In this document: piece after piece, positions 1 to 10,598 of the stretch
How the letters are laid out: each line of letters starts with the position of its first letter
Position numbering within the stretch: the stretch's first letter is position 1
The notes under the pieces: model-generated
The model's database searches: none
Seen by the model: only the letters and a program-made list of their open reading frames with translations
Told to the model about the DNA's origin: nothing
Origin: Musa acuminata AAA Group
Lineage: Eukaryota > Streptophyta > Magnoliopsida > Zingiberales > Musaceae
DNA: 64,000 nucleotides
Assembly: GCF_036884655.1 (NCBI RefSeq)
Contig: NC_088354.1
Coordinates: 14,270,501 to 14,334,500, forward strand
Reading direction: 5' to 3'
Program-made: the position numbers and the translations under genes

Positions 1-1690
1 ACTCGCCCTCGGCTATACCACCAACACAATCTACCACTTATATCCCTCCTAGACATCTAATGACAACACACTTCAAAAGTGGTATTGTCAAACCACGTCA
101 AGTCCTTGACTTACATGCTATAACAAGTTCCTCCACTGAGGCCAATGAACCCACTACAATCACTCAAGCTCAAAAATCTTCTCACTGGCGTAAAGTCATG
201 TGTGATGAATATGATGCTCTCCTTCATAACTCTACATGGACCTTAGTACCCTTTCATCACACACAAAATATCATCAGGTGTAAATGGGTCTTTCGAATTA
301 AGCGGAACCCAAACGGATCTGTTGCCAGATATAAAGCATGTCTAGTCACCAAAGGGTTTCATCAACGACCTGGTGTCGACTTCACAGAGACATTTAGTCC
401 CGTTATTAAATCCACAACAATCCGTCTTATCTTAAGTTTGGTCATCTCAAAGGGCTGGCATATATGATAATTGGATGTTAACAATGTCTTTTTACATGGG
501 ACACTTACTGAAGATGTCTTTATGCAACAACCTCCTGGTTTCGTTCATCCTCAATATCCGAGGCATGTCTGCAAACTTCAAAAAACTATTTATGGACTTC
601 GTCAAGCTCCAAGGGCTTGGTATAACGAGCTTGGCTCGTTTTTGACCTCAATTGGCTTCATCAATTCCAAGTCTGATACTTCGTTATTCATTTGCCAGTA
701 CAATGGAAGCATAATATATCTTTTAGTATATGTGGATGATATTATTGTCATAGGAAATGATCATTTGAAGACTCAGGCATTTCTAAAGCACTTGGTCGAT
801 CGATTCTCCCTCAAAGATCTAGGAACTTTAAGCTACTTTTTGGGAGTGGAAGCAATATTTATATCTTCAGGTCTCTTCCTATCACAAAGAAAGTATATTC
901 AAGATTTATTATCAAAAACAAACATGCAGGATGCGAGGTTACAACTCCTCTCTTTACCAGTGAATCACTTGAATTATGTGATGGAAGTCCTACTACATAT
1001 TCGACTCAATATCGACAAGTCCTTGGCTCCTTATAGTACTTGGCTCTCTCCCATCCAGATATTTCATTTACTATCAATAAATTATCACAATTCATGCATC
1101 GACCATCTACTACGCATTGGTCTGCGGTCAAACGAATTTTGTGGTATCTTAAAGGGACTCTTAATCATGGCATTTTTCTTCGCAAAAATACTTCACTCCA
1201 TCTCCATGCCTTTGCTGATATTGATTGGGCAGGTAACTTTGATGATAGAACATCTACATCAGGATGCATTGTCTTCCTTGGAGCTACTCCAATCAGTTGG
1301 AGTTCTAAAAAATAAAAGATGGTTGCACGATCTACAACTGAAGCTGAATACCGTGTCATCACCACCGCCGCTGAACTCAATTGGGTCACAAATCTGCTCA
1401 AGGAACTCAATGTCAACTCCACAGTTATTTCTACAATATATTGTGATAATATTGGAGCTACCTACTTATGTATTAATCCAGTGTTCCATTCCCGCATGAA
1501 ACACATAGCCATTGACTTCCACTTCGTGCGAGATCAAGTTGTCAGACATCAACTCCGTGTTTCTCATATACATACAGCTGATCAACTAGTAAACTCACTC
1601 ACAAAGCCTCTCGCCCGTAAACTTTTTTCATCTCATCGGTCCAAGATCGACATCCTTGATGGAAGCTCAATGGGCATGATAAGCAGATAA
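1..1690 (+). pseudogene. Ale/Retrofit-like Copia pol relic (RT and RNase H)
   Basis: This is the 3' half of a Ty1/Copia polyprotein: the integrase-RT linker, reverse transcriptase and RNase H. It enters at the window edge, so integrase and gag lie outside. Visible motifs are KCKWVFR-type RT start (about 280-300), the YVDDIIV catalytic box (about 729-749), the RNase H start DIDWAG (about 1218) and MKHIAIDFHFVRDQV near 1497-1541, which is typical of the Ale lineage. The reading frame is broken by two adjacent stops at 465-470, a frameshift near 936, a stop at 1042-1044 and a stop at 1313-1315. At each stop the family normally has Arg or Gln. It cannot make a working enzyme. Lineage is from memory of the motif; RT/RNase H identity is secure. 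Confidence 0.93.
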
Positions 1691-1913
1691 GATTTCCTCA
1701 AGGTAGTTGAGGAAATCTCTAAGCAGTTGAGAAAAATCCTCCATGCTGAATGTGTATAACCTTCCTGTTGAGTGTGTATAAATAGCTATCAAGAGCTCAC
1801 ATCAAAATGAACTAGACAATTACATCTTATATATTTTATAGTTTCTTCTACAATTTCTATCTTTCTATATTCTTTGTTTAATTTTTATCAACGAAGAGAA
1901 GACGAGCGACGAG
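1691..1913 (+). repeat. Probable LTR remnant behind the Ale-like relic
   Basis: This AT-rich stretch follows the RNase H end directly. It contains a TATAAATA box at 1777-1784, as expected for the U3/R boundary of a short 3' LTR. No partner LTR is in the window, and the exact ends are not defined. Confidence 0.45.
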
Positions 1914-2719
1914 ATGACATTGAAGAAACTAGGGATCAAGAGAATCATTTGGAAGTTGAACGGTAAAGTGGAAGGTATCTCGAAGCTATACGATGAAGCG
2001 GCCGAGGAGGAGTGCAAGAAGAAGGGTTCAAGAACTGCTAAGCGCCAAAGGACTGGGGCGGCCATGATCGCTGATATCAGTTGCAACCATCGCTGTGTCT
2101 CTAGCGTGGGCAAGAGCACGAGCACCTCCTCTACCATCATCAACGAACAACGCCGACAACCACGCCATATGGCGTCGTTGCCGATGGGAGCTCGAGTCAA
2201 TGACCTTGTTTTCATTCTACGGAAGAGGATTGCCTAGAGCGACATTGAGAGGAAGCAACGTTTCTTCCTCCTGCCCATAAATCAACTCAACAAGCCAATG
2301 CTCGAAGGCATGATGACCGCCGCGGAGAACATGCGGACGATGGAGAAGAGCGGCTTGCCGATAAGATTCTCAACAAGAAGGGGAGGGAATACAACTTCAC
2401 CCTCAGGTTTGTCGCATCCATCAACACCTTCCGCATCATGGAGGCTAACTACATGAAGCTGGTGGACGACAACGGGATTCAAACGGGCCACTTTCTTGAT
2501 GTCTGGGTGTACTGAGTGGCGTAGCGAGGGAGCGGCGATGGCATTGGCAACGACGCCAGCAAGCTCAGGATGGCCATAACACATGATGAGAAGGCTGAAG
2601 AGGAGGAGGAGGATCAAGAATGCGCCTTGTCCGACGAAGCAGGAAACGCAGGATGCGGCGCTTCCGATGATCTACTGCATAACCCAGTGATGAAGAGATG
2701 GAGGTGGCAAGCGCGCTAG
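1914..2719 (+). pseudogene. Broken host gene fragment, possibly B3-domain (DUF313-like)
   Basis: A GC-richer reading frame starts at 1914 and continues through several breaks: TAG at 2235-2237, a one-base loss near 2356, then TGA and TAG near 2513-2525. The pieces read as one protein. A basic N-terminal part comes first, then a block with QRFFLLPINQLNKPM, then a segment ending in GIQTGHFLDVWVY, and finally an acidic tail (EEEEED near 2605) ending at 2719. The final strand, with a Gly-x-x-x-Gly turn before a hydrophobic W-containing strand, resembles the end of plant B3/DUF313 domains, but I am not certain. It lies between two Copia elements, so it could be a captured fragment or the decayed remains of a local gene. 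Confidence 0.45.
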
Positions 2720-2778
2720 TGAGCTTGAGCCATGGCGATGGTGGCGATGAAAGGAGGCAGACTTGCATTGGTGTGGAT

Positions 2779-3381
2779 TGATGGGATATAAAATAAAATA
2801 ACTTTTGTATATGAACAAATACTAGCAGGCCATGATATGTAGGGAATTAAATGAAATCACAATCAAATAGAACACCAAGATATATATTAAAAACCCCTCC
2901 AATATGAAGGGTAAAAACCATGGGGCAAACTAGAAATAATCCACTATGAGAATAATGAATATACAAATCTCAATCTCTTGCTCTAAACCCTAGCAACAAT
3001 TACAAGAGAACAACTGAGATACAAGGATCACGTCATTGTCCACAATATCTAAAACCTCCCCAAGTAATCACTGCAAGAGTCTACTGTAGATTTGATCTAA
3101 CCTAAGATGAGAACATTGCTAAATGATTGAGAACAATCTCTCTGCATTGTCCTTATTTTCTTCCCTTTCTTTCTCTTATTTTTCTGTCTATTTCTTCTCC
3201 TCTTTTCTGTTGTAAAGATCTCACATTACTGCCCTCGTTGCAGCCCTTTTATAGCCTTTTTCTGCCTCTAAAACGCAGTCACCCACACCCCTTTAACTTT
3301 AATCTAAGGTTAGGTTAAAGAGTGGTGAGTTGTGGGCTGATAATGCCCACTTTGGGATGAACATGGGCTGTCAGCCCAACA
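2779..3381 (-). repeat. 3' LTR of the RT-less Copia
   Basis: About 603 bp, aligned by eye along its length with 6060-6639. A purine-rich tract (3382-3395 read on the minus strand, GAAGGGAGAGGT) adjoins it, which marks this as the 3' LTR of a minus-strand element. The many substitutions and small indels between the two LTRs indicate an old insertion. Confidence 0.9.
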
Positions 3382-3423
3382 ACCTCTCCCTTCAGCTCAT
3401 AAGGGAGGCTGTCCCATGACTTC

Positions 3424-3852
3424 TCAATGTGAAGCCATTCCGACTAGCTGTCGGTATATCTCTTGTCTTTCTTTTGGCAAAGTCTTTGTCAACATGTCTG
3501 CTCCGTTGTCATTTGTGTGAATTTTCTGAAGCTGCAACTGCTTCTCTTTCTGCTCACTTTCAACTACTCCCTGGTAACTCTCTAGTTCACCTGCATCAGT
3601 AAGCATCACATACTCATCTGTAGAGTATCTTCTGGAAGGTTGACGTTGTCTAGAAGATCTTCTCAACTAACGTTCTACGGGAAGTTGCTCTCCAACTTCT
3701 TCTCGCTCAACATGTCCTGTAGGTAGATCAACATCAGGCTCTACACTATCTTCCTGCACATCTCCCCCATCACCCTGATATACTGAAGGAGTAATTGGGT
3801 CACAATCTTCTAATCCTTCTGTAGAAGTCTTGGCCGGTATCTTCTTCTTCAA
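3424..3852 (-). pseudogene. Integrase-RT linker fused directly to the RNase H C-terminus
   Basis: Two adjoining minus-strand frames, 3852-3667 and 3666-3424, carry the acidic linker that precedes reverse transcriptase (RRSSRQRQPSRRYSTDEYVML). The frame then passes without a break into the very end of RNase H (IHTNDNGADMLTKTLP, followed by a short tail ending GMASH). Nothing of the RT palm, including the YVDD box, lies between them. An internal deletion of roughly 2 kb in frame is inferred. A TAG near 3667 separates the two frames. Confidence 0.85.
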
Positions 3853-3879
3853 ATCTTCAAAGGTTTGATCCTAAAAAGA

Positions 3880-5150
3880 GACTACATCCCTACTTTTGAA
3901 TACCTTATGCTTTTTTAGATCCCAAAGCCTGTAACCAAACTAATCATATGAGTAACCGAGAAAAATACATTCTTTAGTCTTACAATCCAGCTTAGACCTC
4001 TCATTGTTTGGAATATATGCAAATACACGATAACCAAACACTCTTAAATGCATGTAGGAAACATCTTTCCCTGACCATACATGCTCTACAATATCACCAT
4101 ATAGGGTTGTACATGGTGATAAGTTGATCACATCAACTGCAGTCCTCAAAGCCTCATCCCAAAACCTTTTGGGTAGCTTGGCCTGTGAAAGCATACATCT
4201 TATCTTTTCCATGATGGTGTGGTTCATCCTCTCTACAATTGCATTATGCTGAGGTGTACCAGGAACTGTCATCTCATGTTGGATCCCATGTGACCTACAA
4301 TAATTATTAAATAATCCTGTATACTCACCACCATTATCTGATCTTATACATTTCAATCGTCTTTCTGTCTCTCTTTTAACCCTAGCATGAAACTCTTTGA
4401 AGACATTAATAACCTGATCTTTGGTCTTCAAAGCATAGGCCCAAACTTTCCTGAAAAAATCATCTATAAAAATGATAAAATAAAGTGCACCACTTATACC
4501 AAGAACATCAACAGATCCACCAGGAGTTTTTGTCCTCAAAGGACCACATACATATATATAAACACGATCTAAAGTATGCATTTTTCTAGATAAAGTAGGA
4601 CTAGCAAATGAAACTCTATGTTGTTTACTAGCCAAACAAAATCAATACAAGGGTTCAAATATATACCTCTGAGATATGGCAATACCTCTCTCTTGGAAAG
4701 AGCTTGTAGCCCCTTCTCGCTCATGTGTCCCAGTCACCTATGCCACAACTCCATACTAAAGTCTTTTTCTGTAGCATTTAACTGCTCACCATAAGCTTTA
4801 GCCTGCAATCTGTACAAAGTATGACATTTCTTTCTACTAGCTATAACAAGAGAATCCTTACTAAGCTTCAATTGCCCTCTGTGAAATCTACTATCATAGT
4901 CTTCATCATCTAGCCTTCCAACTGAAATTAAATTCAGCCTCAAGTCAACCACATGCCTCATATCCTTAAGCACTAACTTGCAGCCAAGGTTGGTCTTTAA
5001 ATGAATATCACTCATGCCTATGATGTCTGCTGTGTCATAGTTGCCCATCTTGACAACACCAAAATTTTCAGACCTGTATGTAGCAAAAAAACTCCCTCTG
5101 TGGTGTAGCATGATAAGAAGCACCTGTGTTAATCACCCATTCAAGATCCT
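3880..5150 (-). pseudogene. Copia protease end, GAG-pre-integrase and integrase, degraded
   Basis: On the minus strand, 5123-4734 encodes the end of protease and the spacer, with the typical DMRHVVDLRLNLISVGRLD block. 4635-3940 encodes the integrase core. The second catalytic Asp (RSDNGGEY) and the Glu (VERMN) are present. The first catalytic Asp, normally in a TDVCGP-like context, is replaced by Tyr (IYVCGP). The core ends at the family-typical FLGYS motif. Stops and frameshifts separate the parts. Integrase would insert cDNA, but this copy lacks a complete DDE triad. Confidence 0.85.
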
Positions 5151-5289
5151 AACACACAAGAAAAAATATCATCAAAAGGAGACAAAATCAAATAATCACC
5201 ACCCTACACTATAGCTGTGATATTATCTTTTGACTCTATAGACTCCACTTCTTTTCTTATTTTCTTGCTCTTCTTATGTTGTTTATATT

Positions 5290-6012
5290 GGTTCTTGTAA
5301 TGTCATTTCTCACCACAGTTATAGCAAACAATATCTTTTCTTGATCTTGACTTGCTCCTACTTATGCGTGAACTACTTCTAGACTTTGACCTTCCTCTGT
5401 TCTTTGAGATAAGTGCTTGTGAATCATTTTGAGATGTTGCTGAACTCTTTCTTCTCAACTCCTCATTCAACAAACTACTTGTTACTTGACTCATGATGAT
5501 AATACCATCTGGCGCAGAATTACTGAGGGAAACCACCAGTGTCTCCCAACTTTCTGGTAATGAACTGAGAAGTAACAATACCTGCAACTCATCATTAAGA
5601 GATATTTTCATAGAAAATAACTAGTTAGTAATACTTTGCATTTCATTCAAATGCTCAGCAATAGAAGCACCCTCTCTATATTTTAGGTTCATAAGTTTTT
5701 CTGATAAAAAAAGCTTTGTTGCTAGTTGTTTTTCTTTTATAGAGACTTTCTAACTTTTTCCAAAGAGAATATGCAGAATTTTCAGTAGAAACATAGTGAA
5801 AGACACTATCATCAAGCCACTATCCAATAAACCCAATTGTTTTTCGATCTAACCTCTTTCACTCATTATCTGTCATAGTTGTGGGTTTTGCACTATCCCC
5901 CTGTAAAGGTCCATATAAATCTTTGCAATACAAGAGATCTTTCATTCTTGGTTTTCATATCATCCAATTTTCTATTCAAACTATTCATGCGAGAAATATT
6001 ACTGGCCTCCAT
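5290..6012 (-). pseudogene. Copia gag (nucleocapsid) of the RT-less element, degraded
   Basis: Translation starts on the minus strand at 6012 with MEASNISRMNSLNRKLDDMK. It runs through a UBN2-type gag body, including a WLDDSVFHYVS-like stretch near 5800, to an SR-rich basic tail and the start of a CCHC zinc knuckle (CYNCGEK, 5303-5323). Frame interruptions occur between about 5612 and 5950. The open C-terminal part is 5303-5611. Gag would form the virus-like particle and bind RNA. The MEASNISRMNSLN start is typical of Tork/Tnt1-like Copia, which is family knowledge rather than a test. Confidence 0.8.
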
Positions 6013-6045
6013 ATTCAAATACAAAATTAAATCACCAAAATCCTT

Positions 6046-6059
6046 GCTCTGATACTAGT
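6046..6059 (-). other. Primer-binding site (initiator Met tRNA type)
   Basis: Read on the minus strand, the segment next to the 5' LTR matches the canonical plant Copia site TGGTATCAGAGC except at its first bases. Minus-strand cDNA would be primed here by the 3' end of initiator Met tRNA. Confidence 0.8.
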
Positions 6060-6639
6060 TGATGGGATATAAAGCGGAATAACTTTTGTATATGAATAAA
6101 TACTAGTAGACCATGGATATGTAGCGAAATTAAATGAAATCACAATAAAATAGAACACCAAGATATACGTGAAAAACCCTTCCGATATAAAGGGTAAAAA
6201 TCACAGGACAAACTAGAGATAATCCAAGAATAATGAATATACAAATCTCAATCTCTTGTCCTAAACCCTAGCAACAATCACAAGAGAACAACTGGGATGC
6301 AAGGATCACGTCACTATTCACAATATCTAAAACCTCCATAAGTAATCACAACAAGAGTCTACTGTAGATTTGATCTAACTGAGAACACTATTAGATGATT
6401 GAGAATAGTATGTCTATGTTGTCCTTATTTTCTTTTCTTTCTTTCTTTTGTTTTTCTACCTATTTCTTCTCCTCTTTTCTACCGTGAAGATCTACCCTAG
6501 TTGTTGCTCTTTTATAGTCTTTTTCTGACTCTAAAACATAGTCACCTATACCCCTTTAACTTTAATCTAGAGTTAGATTAAAGAAGGGGTGAGGTGTGGA
6601 CTGATAAAGCCCACTTTGGACTGGGCTGTCAACCCAACA
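6060..6639 (-). repeat. 5' LTR of the RT-less Copia
   Basis: About 580 bp, homologous to 2779-3381. It is adjoined on its inner side by the primer-binding site at 6046-6059. The right-hand target-site duplication TGGAT follows at 6640-6644. Confidence 0.9.
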
Positions 6640-6644
6640 TGGAT

Positions 6645-8788
6645 GAGCAAAAGTGGACTTGCACAATGACATCGGGGCTGTGGAATGCAAAGACTCCACA
6701 CAAGTTTAGTGTTACACGTCCTGAATACTTTCAGGATTAAGAGATTTGCTGTGTGGTGGACATGAGATTATTTTCTAATAAAATCAGCAATTTTCTTCCG
6801 TCACAATTGTCATTCTGTCAAAGTATCTCACTGCAGTTATCAGAGTAATTAATGTTCAAAATATTCACTATATTATATGAGCAGAATCAATAAGAAACCC
6901 CTCAAGAGTGTCAGAAAGATCCATGACAAGCTACTACAGATAATATAGTACCATGAACAAATTGTTAATATTTTACACTCATTCCACTTGATTTACCTGT
7001 ATCTCAATCATAAACATATAAGAACAACCAGCCTGACAACTGAACTTAATTGATGCCAAAGTTTTCTGCCTCAGCCATGGTTCCTCAAAATCCTGTACTT
7101 CCTCTGTTCACCATACCAGCTGAACTGTGCCATAATTGTTCCTTTCTCCTCCAATCCAAGTTGTTCCATGGAGGGAGACGGTAGGCATGACAAAGAAGAA
7201 ACAAAGGTCACCCAATAACACAAGTCATCGGCATCATCTTCTCAAACACGCCACTACACTTCATAGGCACAACAACTATGTGCAAAGGTGCTTGCTCCAC
7301 ATATATATAGTTTGCACGATGCTCGTAAGATAGGATAGGAATAAGTTGGTATAGTATTGATCTTAAAACGACTGCAGGCGGTGGCCTAAAGATGTGCTCC
7401 TCTCCACTCTCATCAATCTTCACCCATTTGCTCTTCTTGCGAGACCACCACCTTCTCCCTCCTCCCATTGTCACCCTCTTCTGTTCCGGGCTGCCTCAGG
7501 TGCCCATCGTCCCGGATTCATCAATCTTTCCTATCATCGTCACCTCTATCCCCTCTCCTATCGGAGAGAGGAGTCAGCCTCCGGTTTGTGGAGCTACCGC
7601 AGCAAGGGCCACTGTTGATTTGATGCTTCCGGTGAGACCTGGACTATTACATTGGCACCGGTACCACCTGTCAAGGCAGATATGAACTCGATGCTCTCAT
7701 GTTCTACTGATTTCTGGCATCATCCTAATACTAAATTAATTATGATATCATTTGTTACGATAAGTCGGATGGGCTAATTGACACATGATCAAAATAGAAA
7801 TTAATAATAATACACCCATATCATATCCTTATAAATTAATTTTAATCTTATTCACTTTCACTAATCAAAAGTATTATAATCTCCCCTACTTGATCTCATA
7901 ATAAATCCATTGATGAATTACCTTGTGCGAGATCACATAATGACCATTTATAGCTCGTTTGGTCCGTTAAACTATTTGGAGCTTCCAACTTTAGATGCCT
8001 ATCTCAAGATAGGTTATATATGAATTTCTCTATGGAGAATAGACTTATCGATATAGATACTTATCCCATTAGAGCAACTTTCCTTTTTTACATCTTTTCC
8101 TCTAAGTTTCGGAGACCACCTTGCTGAATAAACCGTGCACCGTTTTATCGTTATGAATGCATTTGTTAGATTGTGACTTTTCACTAATATATCCACTTTT
8201 ACGCTCCTCAAGTCCTAGCAACATTTTTAGCTTACTATACACTTAAACCTCTTATAAGCATATTCTTCTCATATCGAAAAGAAAGCTTTTATATTTCATG
8301 ATATTGATTTTTGATCGATTTGGGATAGTCAAGAACAGTTCATCATAGGCATACAAGCCTTTATATAAGTGTCAAATTCTTCGAGTTAGCAATTTCTCTC
8401 AAATTTGTGAGCTATGCAGAATTATTTTAATTATCGAGCAACTTATCCTTTTTTATATGGTCTCATCCATTGCTAAGGGTCATTTCTTGCATAGAGTATT
8501 ATCAAATTTGGTTGTTAATGTGAAGTTATAGCTCAAACTCAGTAATCCCAACTTTTGTACATCATATATCATATGTTTTTCTCAACTTATTTGTTCTCGT
8601 GATACCTATTGTATAAAGTGTTGGTCATTTATCGAAATCTCAATTTTAGATGTTTATTCCTAGAGTGATTGCATTCCTTATGTCTCTATACTCATTTCCC
8701 TCGAACAATTATACAAGCTACCCTTAATATAGCTTTATTAGGTCTTCGCACGTTTGTATATTAAGTATTTATAAATATGTTTATCTTA
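6645..8788. other. Intergenic, no gene recognised
   Basis: AT-rich DNA with short open frames only. A moderately GC-rich patch at about 7390-7690 has open frames on both strands (for example 7392-7685), but I recognise no domain in them. The remainder (7700-8788) looks like decayed transposon sequence without clear ends. Confidence 0.5.
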
Positions 8789-8826
8789 CTCTAATATCAA
8801 ATGGTGATGAATATTAAAAGAGTCTG

Positions 8827-8863
<37 letters not shown>

Positions 8864-9265
8864 TTTGACATATAGATTGAATTGGTCTATTATATGATAT
8901 ATGTTCATCTTGATTAGTTTTATTTTGACCAATAATACAAGATTTTTAATATGGTATTAGAGCTAAATGGACAAAAATAAGTAAAAGAAAAAAGATTAAA
9001 TAAAAAATAAAAGATTGAACCAATCAAACCATGGTTTGACTAAATGAAGATGCTGATGTGAAAATCACCCCATTAAAAAATATATGAACTCAAAGTTTGA
9101 ACTCTTGAAAATAAAAGATATCATAAACCCACAAATGAAACGAGGAAGATGTTTGAAATAATATGTGTGAGATGAAAAAAGATATCCTAACAGTATAATC
9201 TCATATCATTAATAATTTAAAAAGTCTGTGTTATATCTATTAGGTTTGATCTTTAATATAGAAGC
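8789..9265 (+). mobile_element. Possible TRIM-like miniature LTR element
   Basis: Two short similar segments bracket about 280 bp. The left one (about 8800-8950) and the start of the right one (about 9205-9260) share the order ATTAA-rich stretch, AAAAGAGTCTG/AAAAAGTCTG, a TTATAT tract, then ATTAGATTTGA/ATTAGGTTTGA. Directly after the left repeat, TGGTATTAGAGC at 8953-8964 matches the initiator-Met primer site with one mismatch. There is no coding capacity. A (TA)n run at 8829-8860 has expanded inside the left repeat. The right repeat seems truncated, so the call is tentative. Confidence 0.45.
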
Positions 9266-9954
9266 ATAAGCTTTTGGAATGAATTGATATTTCTGAATTC
9301 TTATCTACTTTACATTCTAAAAACATCAATAACAAGCTGTGCCATTAAGAATTCAAGCTCTTATCCACTTTAGATTTAAAAATATGAATAATAAGAAGAT
9401 TCAGGAGAATTAAAGGCAAATCTTCCTCTCTAATGAAATACAATAATATGTTGAATCATAAAAATGAATGGACAAAAGAAATAGAAAAGATAAGCCCAAA
9501 ATTCTTGCTTTGTTATTGGGTACCCAAAGAATACATTCTATTCCAAATAAGATCTGCTTTTTCTTTTTGTGGAGAAGAGAGAGATTATTGCTTGAAACAA
9601 GAGAAAGAAAAGGGTATAATTATGATTTAGATTTTAGACCGCATATTCCTATCAAAAATATTATGATTGGTATAATTATCAATTGCTGTTGATGTTATTC
9701 TTTGTAGTTCTCCATGCAAAAATTATGACCATTTTTCTATTTATATAGATATTTTTCAATATTGAAATTAGAACCATGACTTCATATTTTTCATATAATA
9801 ATAAATAATATTGAAATTAGAACCATGACTTCGTCTAATATTCATCTACTAATCTCCATATTGTCACACGCATATTAAATAATATTTATAATTATGTAAC
9901 AAAAATATAATATTTTTTTAATTAATATTTAATATTTTCAATAATATTAATATA
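9266..9954. other. AT-rich intergenic with a short direct repeat
   Basis: No gene is visible. A 23-base direct repeat (AATATTGAAATTAGAACCAT plus three bases) occurs at about 9759 and again at about 9808. Two related short segments lie near 9296 and 9350. Confidence 0.5.
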
Positions 9955-9963
9955 AATAATTAT

Positions 9964-10423
9964 GGGAGATTGTCTGAAAAAAATTATCTTTTTGTTTTTT
10001 TAGATGTTACCCTTTTCAAAATTCCTAAACCATCAATCATCCTATATTTTTAAAGTTTCAAAAACATCTCTTAAAAAAATGACATTTTATTCTCACCCAA
10101 ATATAATTTTTTTAAAAAACTATTTACAGTGTTTTGTGGGTTTATTTTTATCCACAAAACACCATATAGTGTTTTAAAAATTACATAGTATTTTTGATGT
10201 CATAATATTTTTAAAATAAAAATATTATATAATATTTTTTAATATAGTATTTTGTGGATAAAAAATAACTCATTGAAAACAGTTGGTGAATTTTTTTTTT
10301 GGATTTGGATGAAAAAAAATATATAAACAGTTTTTAGACGGTATTTTTAAACTTAAAATAAGAGATAATAATTTAGAATTTTGAAAAGGGTAGCATCTGG
10401 AAAAAAAAAAATCAAAATCGTCC
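9964..10423. mobile_element. Mutator-type MITE with 9-bp target duplication
   Basis: This 460-bp AT-rich element has imperfect terminal inverted repeats of about 60 bp. The left end starts GGGAGATTGTC and contains GATGTTACCCTTTTCAAAAT. The right end, reversed, starts GGACGATTTTG and contains GATGCTACCCTTTTCAAAAT. It is flanked by AATAATTAT (9955-9963) and AATAATTGT (10424-10432), a 9-bp duplication with one mismatch, which is the length typical of Mutator-like elements. It has no open frame. Inside, a perfect palindrome-type hairpin (GTGTTTTGTGG and its complement) lies near 10130-10165. It ends 175 bp upstream of the glycosyltransferase ATG, so it lies in or next to that promoter. Confidence 0.75.
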
Positions 10424-10598
10424 AATAATTGTTTTATTTATTTGTAGTAGAAAAACACTGCAAACTCATCCAGACAGGTTTGCTGGTGTCACACCTTTGT
10501 CTTAAATGTTCAAGAACTGGATCCGCTCACCTTCCATTCCCCCTCACCGGGCCCCACAACTCCACCACGCCCCACTGCGCCGCCTCCGACGCCAGCCG

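Larger units (their letters stand above)
2779..6639 (-). mobile_element. Copia retrotransposon with both LTRs but no RT, TSD TGGAT
   Basis: This is a minus-strand element bounded by two related terminal repeats: 2779-3381 (3' LTR) and 6060-6639 (5' LTR). Read on the minus strand they start TGTTGGG and end CCCATCA. The five bases before it (2774-2778) and after it (6640-6644) are both TGGAT, a perfect target-site duplication. The internal order on the minus strand is primer-binding site, gag, protease, integrase, linker, the very end of RNase H, then a polypurine tract. The reverse transcriptase and most of RNase H are missing. With the frame breaks in gag and pol, the element is non-autonomous. 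It interrupts sequence just downstream of the B3-like relic. Confidence 0.93.

Noticed and set aside
7392..7685. Frames on both strands in a GC-richer patch
   Set aside because: Open on both strands but without recognisable domains; could be remains of a gene, too weak to call.
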